64,000 nucleotides of DNA from assembly GCF_016908495.1 (NCBI RefSeq), contig NZ_JAFBDZ010000001.1:1302001-1366000 (forward strand), given 5' to 3'. A model generated the notes under the pieces. It ran no database searches. It saw only the letters and a program-made list of their open reading frames with translations, and was not told where the DNA came from. This document shows positions 1 to 8,699 of the stretch, piece by piece; within the stretch, counting starts at the first letter, position 1, and each line of letters begins with the position of its first letter. The position numbers and the translations under genes are program-made. The stretch is from Rossellomorea pakistanensis. Its GTDB lineage: Bacteria > Bacillota > Bacilli > Bacillales > Bacillaceae_B.

Positions 1-572
1 AAATGTGGGACATTTTCTCCTCCACCGAAAAGGATGAAACCTAAAAGCGTAGAGAATCCAAATAAAATAACTAGTAACGTAATTCCAAACAGGAGGACTG
101 TTAAGTATTTTGATAGTAGAATTTTCGTTCTAGATATTGGTCTAATTAATAGAAGCTTTATTGTCCCCCAAGTAAATTCACTAGCGACAATACTCGCAGC
201 GACTATAATGGTGAACAAACCAGCAAAAGTAACAAAATTAGAATTAAACTCTACAAATGACCATACATTTTCTCCTTCTGCATTTGGCGGGAGATTATTC
301 TCTATACGATATTCATTAACAGCAATACTCCGCTCATACATTGATTTATTTATTTCTGGAACTTCTTTTAAAGTTTGTTTATCCATTTCTATTTGTGTTT
401 GCAGCTCTTTTTTCCAATCTTGCTGCCCTGCAGGTTCATTATCCGAAACACTCTCAGCGTATTTTGTAAAAGCACCTGACCCTGCGACAATAATAAGGAT
501 GAGTCCTATCATAACATACGTTCCAACTCGTTTGAAAATTTTCATCCATTCATTTTTGATCAGATTAAACAT
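1..572 (-). CDS. yhcI: ABC-2 type transporter permease, YhcI-like (3' end outside window)
   Basis: This is the membrane subunit of an ABC exporter. The ATG at 570-572 overlaps the end of the upstream ATPase gene by 8 bases, so the two are probably translationally coupled. About 190 codons are visible and the rest lies beyond the window edge. The protein starts MFNLIKNEWMKIFKRVG. A hydrophobic helix follows at about residues 16-36, then a hydrophilic extracytoplasmic stretch, then further membrane segments from about residue 110. This is the usual arrangement of ABC-2 permeases of the bacitracin/lantibiotic export type. The gene order (membrane protein, GntR, ATPase, ATPase, permease) matches B. 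subtilis yhcEFGHI, which supports the name. The substrate is unknown. Confidence 0.85.
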   Translation of the reverse strand, partial: MFNLIKNEWMKIFKRVGTYVMIGLILIIVAGSGAFTKYAESVSDNEPAGQQDWKKELQTQIEMDKQTLKEVPEINKSMYERSIAVNEYRIENNLPPNAEGENVWSFVEFNSNFVTFAGLFTIIVAASIVASEFTWGTIKLLLIRPISRTKILLSKYLTVLLFGITLLVILFGFSTLLGFILFGGGENVPH

Positions 573-1491
573 TCATCTCTACCCCCTTATCATTCGTTAT
601 TTCTAAGAATCGGTCTTCTAGTGTTTTCGATACTGGCATAACAGAGAATAAATCTATTCCTTGCTCAACCAAGGATTTCACTAATAATGGTACCTGTTCT
701 TTAGCAAGTGCAGCCTGAACTTTTCCATTGTCAGACTCATGTTTTACATTTGGATACATTTGAGAAATGATGGCAGCAAACTTTTGTGAATCACTTACTT
801 CAAAATGATAGATTTGTTCATTCCCTTGAACGAACTCTTTCACATTTTGAATATTAATCAGCTTTCCTTTTTGAATAATAGCAATACGGTCACACATCAT
901 TTCCATCTCAGAAAGTAAATGACTTGATACAATAACGGCCATGCCTGTTTCTCTGGCTAATTTTCGGATATAATCACGAATTTCTCGAATACCTGCAGGA
1001 TCAAGACCATTAGTTGGTTCATCCAAAATCAGGATTTTGGGATTATGAAGGAGACATTGTGCAATTCCTAATCGTTGTCTCATCCCAAGTGAATAGGTTT
1101 TTACTTTGTCATGAATTCGATCTGTCAGTCCTACCAATTCAACTACTTCCTTAATTCTTTCCTCTGTAACCCCTTTATGCATACGAGCAAAATGCTTTAA
1201 GTTTTTATAACCAGATAGAAATTTATAAAGCTCTGGATTCTCAACAATCGCACCAATATTTTCTACTGCTCCTGCAAAGTTTTTCTTAACACTTGTACCA
1301 TTTACAACGACATCACCTTCTGAAATACCCATTAAGCCGACAATCATTCGAATGGTCGTTGTTTTCCCTGCACCATTTGGGCCTAGGAAACCAAACACTT
1401 CGCCATTATGAACGTCAAAGGAAAGTGAATCAATAATCTTCTTTCCTTTGATTATTTTCGAAACATTTTTCAGTTGTAAAACTGAGCTCAT
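565..1491 (-). CDS. yhcH: ABC transporter ATP-binding protein, YhcH-like
   Basis: This 308-residue ATPase is of the type that drives ABC-2 exporters. Walker A GPNGAGKT is at residues 37-44, the signature is YSLGMRQRLGIAQ, and Walker B is ILILDEPTNGLDP, followed by the switch histidine in SSHLLSEME. After the roughly 230-residue nucleotide-binding domain there is a C-terminal extension of the kind seen in BcrA-like ATPases. The start has a GAGGAGG ribosome site. The gene follows the first ATPase by 13 bases and overlaps the permease gene. The likely role is powering export with the YhcI-like permease. The substrate cannot be read from the sequence. Confidence 0.9.
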   Translation of the reverse strand: MSSVLQLKNVSKIIKGKKIIDSLSFDVHNGEVFGFLGPNGAGKTTTIRMIVGLMGISEGDVVVNGTSVKKNFAGAVENIGAIVENPELYKFLSGYKNLKHFARMHKGVTEERIKEVVELVGLTDRIHDKVKTYSLGMRQRLGIAQCLLHNPKILILDEPTNGLDPAGIREIRDYIRKLARETGMAVIVSSHLLSEMEMMCDRIAIIQKGKLINIQNVKEFVQGNEQIYHFEVSDSQKFAAIISQMYPNVKHESDNGKVQAALAKEQVPLLVKSLVEQGIDLFSVMPVSKTLEDRFLEITNDKGVEMNV

Positions 1492-1504
1492 CTTTTTTCC
1501 TCCT

Positions 1505-2200
1505 CTATGATTGAGTGGTTTTCTTTAACCATTCTAAAACGGATAAACCTTGTTCCTCACGAAGGATTTCCACTTCACAATGACCGATTATTTTACCGTC
1601 AGCTAGTACATATGCTTCATCCAGTATTGATTCAATTTCATCGACTTCATGTGTTGCAATTAAAACGGTTTGATTCTCAAAATCCAAATAGGAAAGTAAT
1701 CCCTTTACGATGGACTCTCTAACCATTGGATCAAGGCCTGAAAAAGGTTCATCAAGAAGAATCAATTCCGGTTCCCTCGATAGGGCAAGAACAAGTTTCA
1801 GCCTTCCCCTACTCCCTTTTGAAAGATGCTTTAATTTTTTTTGTTTTTCAAGTCCCATAAATGTTAATAATTCATCAGCTCTCTCTAATGAAAAATCCGG
1901 GAATTGAGTTGCGTAAAAGCTAATCATTTTCTCAACATTAAAAGCATTATAGAAAATATCTAACTCTGACAAATAAGCTACTTTTGGAGCTATTCTCTTG
2001 TTTACTTTTTTATCTTTATAAATTACGGATCCAGCCTGAGGTTCAACCAAACCAGCCAACAGCTTCAAGGTCGTTGACTTTCCGCTCCCATTTGGACCCA
2101 GTAAACCATAAATTTTTCCTTTATGAAGTTGAAGAGAGACACTTTTTAGGGCATAGTCTCTTCCATACCTTTTTGAGACATTTTTCATTTCTGCCACCAT
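1505..2200 (-). CDS. yhcG: ABC transporter ATP-binding protein, YhcG-like
   Basis: This is the second ATPase of the operon, 231 residues. Walker A GPNGSGKS and Walker B LILLDEPFSGLDP are intact. The signature motif is degenerate (LSKGSRGRLKLVLALS rather than LSGGQ), as in YtrB-type ATPases associated with GntR-regulated exporters. It ends soon after the nucleotide-binding core, unlike its 308-residue neighbour. It may pair with the YhcE-like membrane protein while YhcH pairs with YhcI, although one mixed complex is also possible. It starts 1 base after the GntR gene ends, with an AAGGAGAG ribosome site. Confidence 0.88.
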   Translation of the reverse strand: MVAEMKNVSKRYGRDYALKSVSLQLHKGKIYGLLGPNGSGKSTTLKLLAGLVEPQAGSVIYKDKKVNKRIAPKVAYLSELDIFYNAFNVEKMISFYATQFPDFSLERADELLTFMGLEKQKKLKHLSKGSRGRLKLVLALSREPELILLDEPFSGLDPMVRESIVKGLLSYLDFENQTVLIATHEVDEIESILDEAYVLADGKIIGHCEVEILREEQGLSVLEWLKKTTQS

Positions 2201-2201
2201 T

Positions 2202-2576
2202 TTACTTCTCTCTCCTTTCTTTAAGGTAGTTTTGTAATTCCTCTACAATATCTTCAGCTGAAATTCCTAGCTCCTTCATACTATCTACATACGTACCTGT
2301 GATTTCTCTATGGACTTTCCTTTTTAAGGATGATACAAGTGTTTCATCTTCTATTACAAAAGTACCCTGTCCTCTTCTAGACTCCACGACTTCCATCCTT
2401 TCCAGCTCACTGTAAGTTCGTTGAATTGTATTGGGATTTACATTTGATTGTATGGCCATCTCCCTTACAGAAGGAAGCCTAGCTCCTGGTGTTAATTCTC
2501 CTCTTACAATTCTATGGATGATGGTATCAGCAATTTGCATATAGATGGCTTTTGAGGCTTTGTATTCTTCAGCCAT
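2202..2576 (-). CDS. yhcF: GntR-family repressor of the YtrA subfamily, YhcF-like
   Basis: This is a short 124-residue GntR regulator. The N-terminal winged helix-turn-helix covers about residues 10-75 (MQIADTIIHRIVRGELTPG, LPSVREMAIQSNVNPNTIQR). It has only a short C-terminal dimerisation tail in place of a large effector domain, which defines the YtrA subfamily. Members of this subfamily typically repress the ABC operon in which they sit. A perfect inverted repeat overlapping the operon promoter at 3380-3405 is the likely operator. The gene starts 3 bases after the YhcE-like gene. The inducing signal is unknown; cell-envelope antibiotics are typical for relatives. Confidence 0.88.
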   Translation of the reverse strand: MAEEYKASKAIYMQIADTIIHRIVRGELTPGARLPSVREMAIQSNVNPNTIQRTYSELERMEVVESRRGQGTFVIEDETLVSSLKRKVHREITGTYVDSMKELGISAEDIVEELQNYLKERREK

Positions 2577-2579
2577 GAA

Positions 2580-3350
2580 TTACACCTCTACCTTTCGTTC
2601 CAACAGCCAACTCGATAAGGCAAATAGAAATATCGTAAGAACGATATATATGATAAGAGTTAAAAGTGGGAAATGTAAATATTCTTCATTAACTCTAAAC
2701 TGGTTTCCCTCTGGTCCTATTTCAAAGAACATTCCAGATGGAATTTTTATCGTCCACACATTTAATATGTCATTAACCCACTTGTATTTCATCAAAATGG
2801 CAGTACCAAATTGATACACTATATAAATAATGACAATTAAAACCCACCTAACATTCTTTAGTCTTGGATATTTACTTAGAGAATGATAGAAAGTCCAATA
2901 AAAAAGAATCCAGCTCCCCAAATGTACGGCCATAGAGATAATGAAGAGGTTAAACCAAATGGATTCTTTCCACGGTATGTAAGGAAGGGTGATCCATTTC
3001 AAAGAAAGGCTTAAAACGCCAAGTAAATCTACACATAAAAAAGACACCAAGCTATATATGAAGGCAATGAAGAATTTAGACAATAAAAGCTTCCAACAAT
3101 TTAATGGAGTATGTAGCCATAGCTGTGTACGTCCTTCAAGCCTTAGCATTGCAATTAGTATAATAGGTAAAAAAGCTAGTTGCATAAAACCTAACATGAC
3201 AACAAAGAGGAAAATAAACCCTGATTCTTCAAAGTACTTACCAACACCTACTCCAACAGCATAAAGAAAGGTTATGATTCCAATCCATCCGATAAACCAC
3301 ATTCTCGAAATATAATAATCTTTCCATAACAAACCCTTAAATGTTTTCAT
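2580..3350 (-). CDS. yhcE: multi-pass membrane protein, YhcE-like
   Basis: This is the first gene of the exporter operon, 256 residues, with roughly six hydrophobic segments (for example GWIGIITFLYAVGVGVG, FLFVVMLGFMQLAFLPIILI, VLIVIIYIVYQFGTAIL, LLTLIIYIVLTIFLFALSSWLL). It has no ATPase or enzymatic motif. Its position ahead of the GntR gene matches yhcE in B. subtilis. A permease role alongside the first ATPase is an inference from position and topology. The ATG has an AAAGGAGGG ribosome site, and the promoter lies about 40-70 bases upstream. Confidence 0.8.
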   Translation of the reverse strand: MKTFKGLLWKDYYISRMWFIGWIGIITFLYAVGVGVGKYFEESGFIFLFVVMLGFMQLAFLPIILIAMLRLEGRTQLWLHTPLNCWKLLLSKFFIAFIYSLVSFLCVDLLGVLSLSLKWITLPYIPWKESIWFNLFIISMAVHLGSWILFYWTFYHSLSKYPRLKNVRWVLIVIIYIVYQFGTAILMKYKWVNDILNVWTIKIPSGMFFEIGPEGNQFRVNEEYLHFPLLTLIIYIVLTIFLFALSSWLLERKVEV

Positions 3351-3379
3351 ATAACCCTCCTTTAATTAAGAGCATGAGT

Positions 3380-3420
3380 GTTCTAGTTAGATAGTACACT
3401 AGAACAAATAATACTGTCAA
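3380..3420 (-). promoter_or_regulatory. SigA-type promoter with palindromic operator for the yhcEFGHI operon
   Basis: On the minus strand, TTGACA (3415-3420) and TACTAT (3391-3396) are separated by 18 bases. A perfect inverted repeat, GTTCTAGT and ACTAGAAC (3380-3387 and 3398-3405, 10-base spacer), covers the -10 element. A GntR/YtrA-type repressor bound here would block RNA polymerase. The YhcF-like regulator encoded in the same operon is the obvious candidate; this assignment is inferred. Confidence 0.72.
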
Positions 3421-3675
3421 CAAATTACGAATAATTTCCACTAAAAACTTCCATCTATTTTACTTAGCATAAGAACCAAATGACAACCTAAAAGGGAAGG
3501 GAAATCCTTTAATTTTAGCTATTAATGACAAAATAAAAAGGCCAGAAATCAACGAGACTGTTTCCAAAAGAAGTCCGAAATCACCATGTTCATCTAAATA
3601 CAATTAAAGTGGTGAAACCTGACACTTGGAACAGCCCTATTTTTGATTTCTGACACTGGTCAAACAAAGTCTGAT
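3421..3675. other. intergenic region between the yhc operon promoter and tcdA
   Basis: This AT-rich stretch has no open frame that looks coding. Two imperfect copies of an AGTGTCAG motif (minus strand, about 3618-3625 and 3650-3657) lie just downstream of the tcdA stop codon. I see no convincing intrinsic terminator. Confidence 0.4.
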
Positions 3676-4443
3676 TTATTTTTCATCCTTGACTCTTTTA
3701 ATTTCAATATCCGCTAATAAGTTATTCACTACGTGACTTGCCGCAATCAAACCTGCGACAGAGGGAACAAATGCATTTGAAGAAGGAGGCATTTTCGCTT
3801 TTCTAATTTCAGCCTTATCATTTCCAACCTGTTTTCGAATGTCTTCACGAATAACAATTGGACTTTCATCTGAAAAAATAACGTTAACTCCTTTTCTAAT
3901 CCCTTCTTTTTTCAAACGAGTACGAATGACCTTTGCAATAGGATCGGTATGAGTTTTTGAAATATCTTCAATTTTAAAGCGCGTTGGATCCGTTTTATTG
4001 GCCGCTCCCATACTAGAAATCAAAGGGATATTACGCTTTATACATTCTTTCATTAAATGGATTTTATATGAAATGGTATCAGAAGCATCGACGACAAAAT
4101 CTAACCCATAGCTAAAAAACTGTTCATACGTTTCTTCCGTATAAAACATCTTAAGTGAGATTACTTCACATTCTGGGTTAATGTCTTTTATCCTATCTTT
4201 CATTAAGTCTGCTTTTGGTTGTCCGACAGTTGATAATAAAGCAATGATCTGTCTGTTAACATTCGTAATATCAACATCATCTTTATCAACTAAGATCAAG
4301 CGTCCCACTCCAGAACGAGCTAAAGCTTCGGCAGCAAATGAGCCAACGCCCCCAATTCCAAGGACGGCGACAGTACTATTCTTTAATAGGTTTAGGCCTT
4401 CTTTTCCTATAGCTAGTTCATTTCTTGAAAACTGGTGAAGCAA
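3676..4443 (-). CDS. tcdA: tRNA threonylcarbamoyladenosine dehydratase TcdA
   Basis: This E1-like (ThiF/MoeB-fold) enzyme uses ATP to convert t6A at tRNA position 37 to its cyclic form. The nucleotide-binding motif GIGGVGSFAAEALARSGVG lies near residue 30. It is followed by DKDDVDITNVNRQ and later by AGLIAASHVV near the C terminus. I chose the TTG start that gives MLHQFSRNELAIG, because GGAG sits 9 bases upstream of it. A TTG 9 bases further out (4452) would overlap that ribosome site. The product is 255 residues. In B. subtilis the gene (yrvM) also lies beside the 6S RNA gene and aspS, as here. Confidence 0.9.
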   Translation of the reverse strand: MLHQFSRNELAIGKEGLNLLKNSTVAVLGIGGVGSFAAEALARSGVGRLILVDKDDVDITNVNRQIIALLSTVGQPKADLMKDRIKDINPECEVISLKMFYTEETYEQFFSYGLDFVVDASDTISYKIHLMKECIKRNIPLISSMGAANKTDPTRFKIEDISKTHTDPIAKVIRTRLKKEGIRKGVNVIFSDESPIVIREDIRKQVGNDKAEIRKAKMPPSSNAFVPSVAGLIAASHVVNNLLADIEIKRVKDEK

Positions 4444-4610
4444 TACGATCAACTCCGTTATCTTAATTCGTTAATGTTCCCTGAATAAGAATAGTATAAA
4501 TAAGCTTTAAACGCAATATTCCGATCGATTTTGTCTTCTTTTTCCTTTTGTTAAAAATATTATTTAACCATTCAACTTATTATTTGCCAAATAATCGACT
4601 TCTTAATACT

Positions 4611-4643
4611 AAAAAACCCCTTCTGTGATACTCACAGAAGAGG
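4611..4643 (-). terminator. intrinsic terminator downstream of the 6S RNA
   Basis: An 8-base stem, CTTCTGTG and CACAGAAG (4620-4627 and 4633-4640) with a 5-base loop, is followed on the minus strand by GGGGTTTTTT. It lies about 30 bases beyond the recognisable 3' end of the 6S RNA and would end its primary transcript. Confidence 0.8.
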
Positions 4644-4671
4644 AATTATCTATACTCATATAAGGTCGATC

Positions 4672-4876
4672 AACGTAACAAGTCCCAATTGTGCCGTTGC
4701 TGTGTTTCCTTCGTTTTGAACCCGCTCAAGGCAGGTGGGTGTCTTATTCAAAGTTTTGTTAGTCCTCAGGACCAGAGGCATGAACGCCGCTTTAGAAACT
4801 TAGACTCCCGTTTTTAAAAGTGTTCGGTCAAAACTGATAGGTATAAACAACGTACACATCAGGACTTTTTATATTG
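4672..4876 (-). ncRNA. ssrS: 6S RNA (6S-1 / BsrA type)
   Basis: 6S RNA binds the housekeeping RNA polymerase holoenzyme by mimicking an open promoter. I recognise it by several stretches shared with B. subtilis 6S-1, read on the minus strand: TGTACGTTGTTTATACCTAT near the 5' end, then TTTTGACCGAACACTTTT, ACGGGAGTCTAAGTTTCT, AGACACCCACCTGCCTTGAG, and ACGAAGGAAACACAGCAACG near the 3' end. The outer strands pair to form the long interrupted hairpin. Its position between tcdA and aspS also matches B. subtilis. The ends are approximate: the 5' end is placed from the promoter and the 3' end from the last conserved sequence. Confidence 0.88.
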
Positions 4877-4882
4877 TTAAAT

Positions 4883-4911
4883 ATCATATCACAGCAGAAT
4901 TCATTTTTCAA
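4883..4911 (-). promoter_or_regulatory. SigA-type promoter of the 6S RNA
   Basis: On the minus strand, TTGAAA (4906-4911) and TATGAT (4883-4888) are separated by 17 bases. A start about 7 bases beyond the -10 box falls just before the conserved 5' end of the 6S RNA. Confidence 0.7.
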
Positions 4912-4928
4912 TTGAGACTAATAGGTAA

Positions 4929-6701
4929 TTACTCACTTTTTTGAGACTTCAAAGATAAGTGAAGTTCATCTAATTGTGCAATAGAAACATCCCCAGGTGC
5001 ATTTGTTAATAAGCAGCTGGCACTTGCTGTTTTAGGGAATGCAATGGTATCTCTAAGGTTCGTACGTCCTGCCAATAGCATGACAAGGCGGTCTAATCCA
5101 AGAGCGATTCCACCATGTGGAGGTGTGCCGTATTCAAATGCTTCTAGTAGGAAACCAAATTGTTCCCTCGCTTCTTCTACTGTAAAACCTAATACTTTAA
5201 ACATTTTCTCTTGAATGTCACGCTCATAGATACGAAGTGAACCTCCGCCTAATTCATATCCATTTAACACAAGATCATATGCTTCCGCTCGAACCTTCTC
5301 TGGGTTGGATTCAAGTAAGGAAAGATCCTCTCTTACTGGCATTGTGAATGGATGATGTGCTGCATAGTATCTTTCATCTTCATCATCATACTCAAGAAGT
5401 GGCCAGTCTGTTACCCAAAGGAAATTGAATTTTGAATCATCAATTAATCCTAATTCTTTTCCTAATTTTAATCTAAGAGCTCCAAGGGCATCCGCTACAA
5501 CTGATTTTTTGTCAGCTACGAAGAGTAATAAATCCCCTTCTTCAGCTATTGCAGTATTTCTTAATTGACTAGCTACTTCCTCGTTAAAGAACTTTGAAAT
5601 CGGTCCCTTTAATCCATCTGCCTCAACCTTCATCCATGCGAGTCCTTTCGCTCCATATCTTGCCACGAATTCGGTTAAGCTATCAATGTCTTTTCGGGAA
5701 TATTGCTTTCCTCCACCTTTCACATTGATACATTTCACTTGTCCTCCATTCGCAACCGTGCTTGCAAACACTTTAAAATCAGAATCCTTTACAATTTCAG
5801 AGGCATCAACTAACTCCATTCCAAAACGAGTGTCAGGCTTATCGGATCCGAAACGGTCAATCGCTTCATCGTAAGACATTCGAGGGAACGATGATTCTAC
5901 ATCAATTCCTTTCACTTCTTTCATGAGTGTCTGCATCATGCTTTCCATTAAGGTGATAATTTCTTCTTGTTCCATAAAGCTCATTTCGATATCTATTTGC
6001 GTGAATTCTGGCTGTCTGTCGGCACGAAGATCTTCATCTCTAAAGCAGCGAGCTATTTGATAATAGCGATCAAATCCTGATACCATTAGCAGCTGTTTAA
6101 AAATCTGTGGGGACTGTGGTAATGCATAAAATTCCCCTTCATGTACCCGACTCGGCACTAGGTAATCTCTTGCACCTTCTGGAGTACTTTTGGTTAACAT
6201 AGGCGTCTCAACATCAAGGAAGCTATGCTCATCTAAAAATCGACGAATCGTTCTTGTTACTTCATGTCTCATTTTAAACGTTTCAAACATCACTGGTCTA
6301 CGTAAATCAAGGTATCGATATTTTAATCTGAGATCTTCAGCCACTTCAGTAGAATCTTCTATCATAAACGGTGGCGTTTTAGCCTCATTTATAATCTTGA
6401 GTTCTTCCGCATGGATTTCAATACGTCCTGTTTTCAAGTTCTCATTAATCGTACCTTGAGACCTTTCAACAACCTTTCCTTTTATAGTTAGCACATACTC
6501 ACTTCTCACTTTTTCTGCAAGTTCTAATGCTTCATTTGAAACATCAGGATTAAAGACAATCTGAACGATACCTGTTTTGTCACGAAGATCAATAAAAATT
6601 AAGCCTCCAAGATCTCTTCGTTTTTGTACCCATCCTTTTAATGTTAGCTCTTCACCAATTAACTTTTCTGTCACTTCACCACAATAATGCTTGTGCTTCA
6701 A
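4929..6701 (-). CDS. aspS: aspartate--tRNA ligase
   Basis: This class II aminoacyl-tRNA synthetase charges tRNA-Asp. It has 590 residues, typical of the bacterial enzyme. The N-terminal OB-fold anticodon-binding domain ([22 protein letters not shown]) covers about residues 1-110. It is followed by the catalytic core with motif 2 ([19 protein letters not shown]), the bacterial GAD insertion in the middle, and motif 3 ([15 protein letters not shown]) near residue 530. The start is a TTG behind AAGGAGGAGAG. It begins 13 bases after hisS and shares its T-box leader, so tRNA charging should control both genes. Confidence 0.97.
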   Translation of the reverse strand: MKHKHYCGEVTEKLIGEELTLKGWVQKRRDLGGLIFIDLRDKTGIVQIVFNPDVSNEALELAEKVRSEYVLTIKGKVVERSQGTINENLKTGRIEIHAEELKIINEAKTPPFMIEDSTEVAEDLRLKYRYLDLRRPVMFETFKMRHEVTRTIRRFLDEHSFLDVETPMLTKSTPEGARDYLVPSRVHEGEFYALPQSPQIFKQLLMVSGFDRYYQIARCFRDEDLRADRQPEFTQIDIEMSFMEQEEIITLMESMMQTLMKEVKGIDVESSFPRMSYDEAIDRFGSDKPDTRFGMELVDASEIVKDSDFKVFASTVANGGQVKCINVKGGGKQYSRKDIDSLTEFVARYGAKGLAWMKVEADGLKGPISKFFNEEVASQLRNTAIAEEGDLLLFVADKKSVVADALGALRLKLGKELGLIDDSKFNFLWVTDWPLLEYDDEDERYYAAHHPFTMPVREDLSLLESNPEKVRAEAYDLVLNGYELGGGSLRIYERDIQEKMFKVLGFTVEEAREQFGFLLEAFEYGTPPHGGIALGLDRLVMLLAGRTNLRDTIAFPKTASASCLLTNAPGDVSIAQLDELHLSLKSQKSE

Positions 6702-6714
6702 CTTTCTCTCCTCC

Positions 6715-7986
6715 TTATTGGCATTTCTGTTTTAGATGTTCTACAAAGCTTTCAAGAGAAATTTTCTGCTGTTCTCCACTACTCATATCCTTTAAGTTAA
6801 TAACATTTTGAGCTAATTCATCTTCTCCCAGGACAGCTACATACTTTGCTTTTAAGCGGTCAGCTGATTTAAACTGTGCCTTTATTTTACGATCTAAATA
6901 GTCCATTTCTGCTGAAATTCCTTCTATACGTAGATCATTGAGCAGTTTTACTGTAAAGTCTTTTGCTTCATCTCCAAGTGAGGCTAGGTAGCAATCAATT
7001 GACTGATCAATGGGTAATTCAACACCTTCAGCATCAAGTGCTGCTAATAGCCTTTCAACAGAAAAGGCAAAACCGATTCCAGGGGTCTCAGGTCCCCCCA
7101 TCATTTTGACTAGTCCGTTATAACGTCCCCCACCGCATAATGTAGTAATGGCACCAAATCCTTCAGCATTACTCATAATCTCAAATGCAGTATGATTATA
7201 ATAATCCAGACCTCTAACAAGGGTAGGATCAACTATAAAATCTACTCCCATTGAAGTTAGATATTGTTGAACTTTTTCAAAATAGTTTTTTGACTCTTCA
7301 TTTAAAAAGTCAATGATTGAAGGAGCAGTGCTCATTAATTCATGGTCGCGATCTTTTTTACAGTCAAGAATTCTAAGTGGGTTTTTTTCTAAACGATTTT
7401 GACAATCGGAACAAAATTCTCCAATTCTTGTTTTAAAGTGATTGACTAAAGCTTCTCTGTGTGCCGCACGACTTTCTAAATCACCTAAACTGTTAATCAC
7501 GAGCTTCAATTTTTTCAGTCCAAGCTTCTGATAAATACTCATAGCCAATGAAAGTACCTCAGCATCAATGCTTGGATCTTCACTCCCTAGAGCCTCCGCT
7601 CCAAATTGTACAAACTGACGATAACGTCCTGCCTGTGGTCGCTCATATCGAAACATTGGACCTGTGTAGTAAAGTTTCACAGGCTGATTCGCTAGACCGT
7701 GCATTTTATTTTCGACGTATGAACGGACAATAGAAGCCGTTCCTTCTGGTCTTAAGGCTAGATTTCTTCCACCACGATCCTCAAACAAATACATTTCCTT
7801 CTGGACGATGTCGGTTGTATCTCCTACACCGCGCATGAATAATTCACTGGATTCAAATATAGGTGTCCTAATTTCCTTGTATTGAAAGTTCCTACAAATT
7901 TCTGATGCGACCCGCTCTACATACTGCCACTTCTCAGAATCTCCTGGTAAAATGTCTTGTGTTCCGCGTGGAATTTGTATAGACAT
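6715..7986 (-). CDS. hisS: histidine--tRNA ligase
   Basis: This is a class II synthetase that charges tRNA-His, 423 residues from the ATG at 7984-7986 ([14 protein letters not shown]), which has a GGGAGGAAC ribosome site. The open frame extends upstream, but that part is the T-box terminator and not protein. Motif 1 lies around the [18 protein letters not shown] region. Motif 2 is [19 protein letters not shown]. The histidine-binding signature is [14 protein letters not shown], and motif 3 is [17 protein letters not shown]-terminal anticodon-binding domain follows. It is co-transcribed with aspS. Confidence 0.97.
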   Translation of the reverse strand: MSIQIPRGTQDILPGDSEKWQYVERVASEICRNFQYKEIRTPIFESSELFMRGVGDTTDIVQKEMYLFEDRGGRNLALRPEGTASIVRSYVENKMHGLANQPVKLYYTGPMFRYERPQAGRYRQFVQFGAEALGSEDPSIDAEVLSLAMSIYQKLGLKKLKLVINSLGDLESRAAHREALVNHFKTRIGEFCSDCQNRLEKNPLRILDCKKDRDHELMSTAPSIIDFLNEESKNYFEKVQQYLTSMGVDFIVDPTLVRGLDYYNHTAFEIMSNAEGFGAITTLCGGGRYNGLVKMMGGPETPGIGFAFSVERLLAALDAEGVELPIDQSIDCYLASLGDEAKDFTVKLLNDLRIEGISAEMDYLDRKIKAQFKSADRLKAKYVAVLGEDELAQNVINLKDMSSGEQQKISLESFVEHLKQKCQ

Positions 7987-8016
7987 GTTATGTTCCTCCC
8001 TTGTCATATTTTTTAT

Positions 8017-8314
8017 GTAAATAAAAAAAGCCCTCAATCCCTTGTACGAAACAAGGGACGAGAGCTTAGATTCCCGTGGTGCCACCCTAATTGAGGCTAA
8101 CCTATTATTTTAGTTAGTCTCCTCTTTACCTGTTAACGCCTAGTACGTCCCACACCTACTCTTTGTGAAAAATTTCAGAGGGAAACCTCCAGAGTGTTCC
8201 TTCACTAAGTCACGATGTAGAAATGCTTTCAGCCTAGGACATTTCTTCTCTTTTCATGTGAGATTTAGTTACTGTGCTCCATCAATGGTTCTTATTCATG
8301 AAAGATATTTTATC
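8017..8314 (-). promoter_or_regulatory. T-box leader of hisS-aspS
   Basis: This untranslated leader senses uncharged tRNA. The T-box itself, AGGGTGGCACCACGGGAA, is on the minus strand at 8071-8088. It is followed by a terminator with arms CCCTTGT and ACAAGGG and a run of seven T residues (8023-8066). In the upstream stem I, AGTAACTAA on the 5' side pairs with TTAGT on the 3' side. The specifier-loop region then reads GTGAAGGAACACTC (about 8192-8205). CAC (8194-8196) would fit histidine, but the register is unclear (see findings). Confidence 0.9.
8023..8066 (-). terminator. T-box antitermination-controlled terminator of hisS
   Basis: The minus-strand hairpin AGCTCTCGTCCCTTGT with ACAAGGGATTGAGGGCT is followed by TTTTTTT. 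The T-box bases immediately upstream can pair with the 5' arm to form the competing antiterminator. Confidence 0.85.
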
Positions 8315-8320
8315 TCTATA

Positions 8321-8349
8321 ATAATACGGATGGACTACGATGATGTCAA
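8321..8349 (-). promoter_or_regulatory. SigA promoter of the hisS-aspS leader
   Basis: On the minus strand, TTGACA (8344-8349) and TATTAT (8321-8326) have the ideal 17-base spacer. The start point would fall near 8314, giving a leader of about 330 bases before hisS. Confidence 0.8.
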
Positions 8350-8370
8350 GAGCTCCTAATAAATTTCTGC

Positions 8371-8547
8371 TTAACATCTTTCCATTTTCTTTTTTAGTAA
8401 ACGAACATCTTTAAACGTAAGCCCGAATTCAGACGCTAGCTCAATTGTCGTCGCATCTTTTTCTTTTTCTAAAAATTGATGAAAGTTTACACCGAACACT
8501 TGATTTTCACCATTGTTTGCTTGTATTCCTTTTTCACTTGCTCTCAT
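8371..8547 (-). CDS. yrzK: small conserved protein, YrzK-like
   Basis: This is a 58-residue product running from MRASEKGIQANNG to LLKKKMERC. It is hydrophilic, and residues 34-54 (TIELASEFGLTFKDVRLLKK) resemble the helix-turn-helix of a sigma-70 region 4 fragment. The ATG at 8545-8547 has AAAGGAATG upstream. Its place between hisS and the SH3/amidase gene matches yrzK in B. subtilis. I recall no known function. The stop lies just upstream of the hisS promoter. Confidence 0.7.
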   Translation of the reverse strand: MRASEKGIQANNGENQVFGVNFHQFLEKEKDATTIELASEFGLTFKDVRLLKKKMERC

Positions 8548-8699
8548 ATCATCATTCCTTTCAAGCTTTCTTACTTATCATTTCCAATTCAATAAATTTA
8601 TTTCGTTTTAAAGGAATTTTTCGTTCAAGCAAGAATGTTATATTAAGAAGGATGGAATTTTATTATTATTTTTCCATAAATCATTTTAGGTGGTGAAAT

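Noticed and set aside
8165-8359. 64-codon plus-strand frame upstream of yrzK
   Set aside because: It lies entirely inside the antisense of the hisS T-box leader and its promoter.
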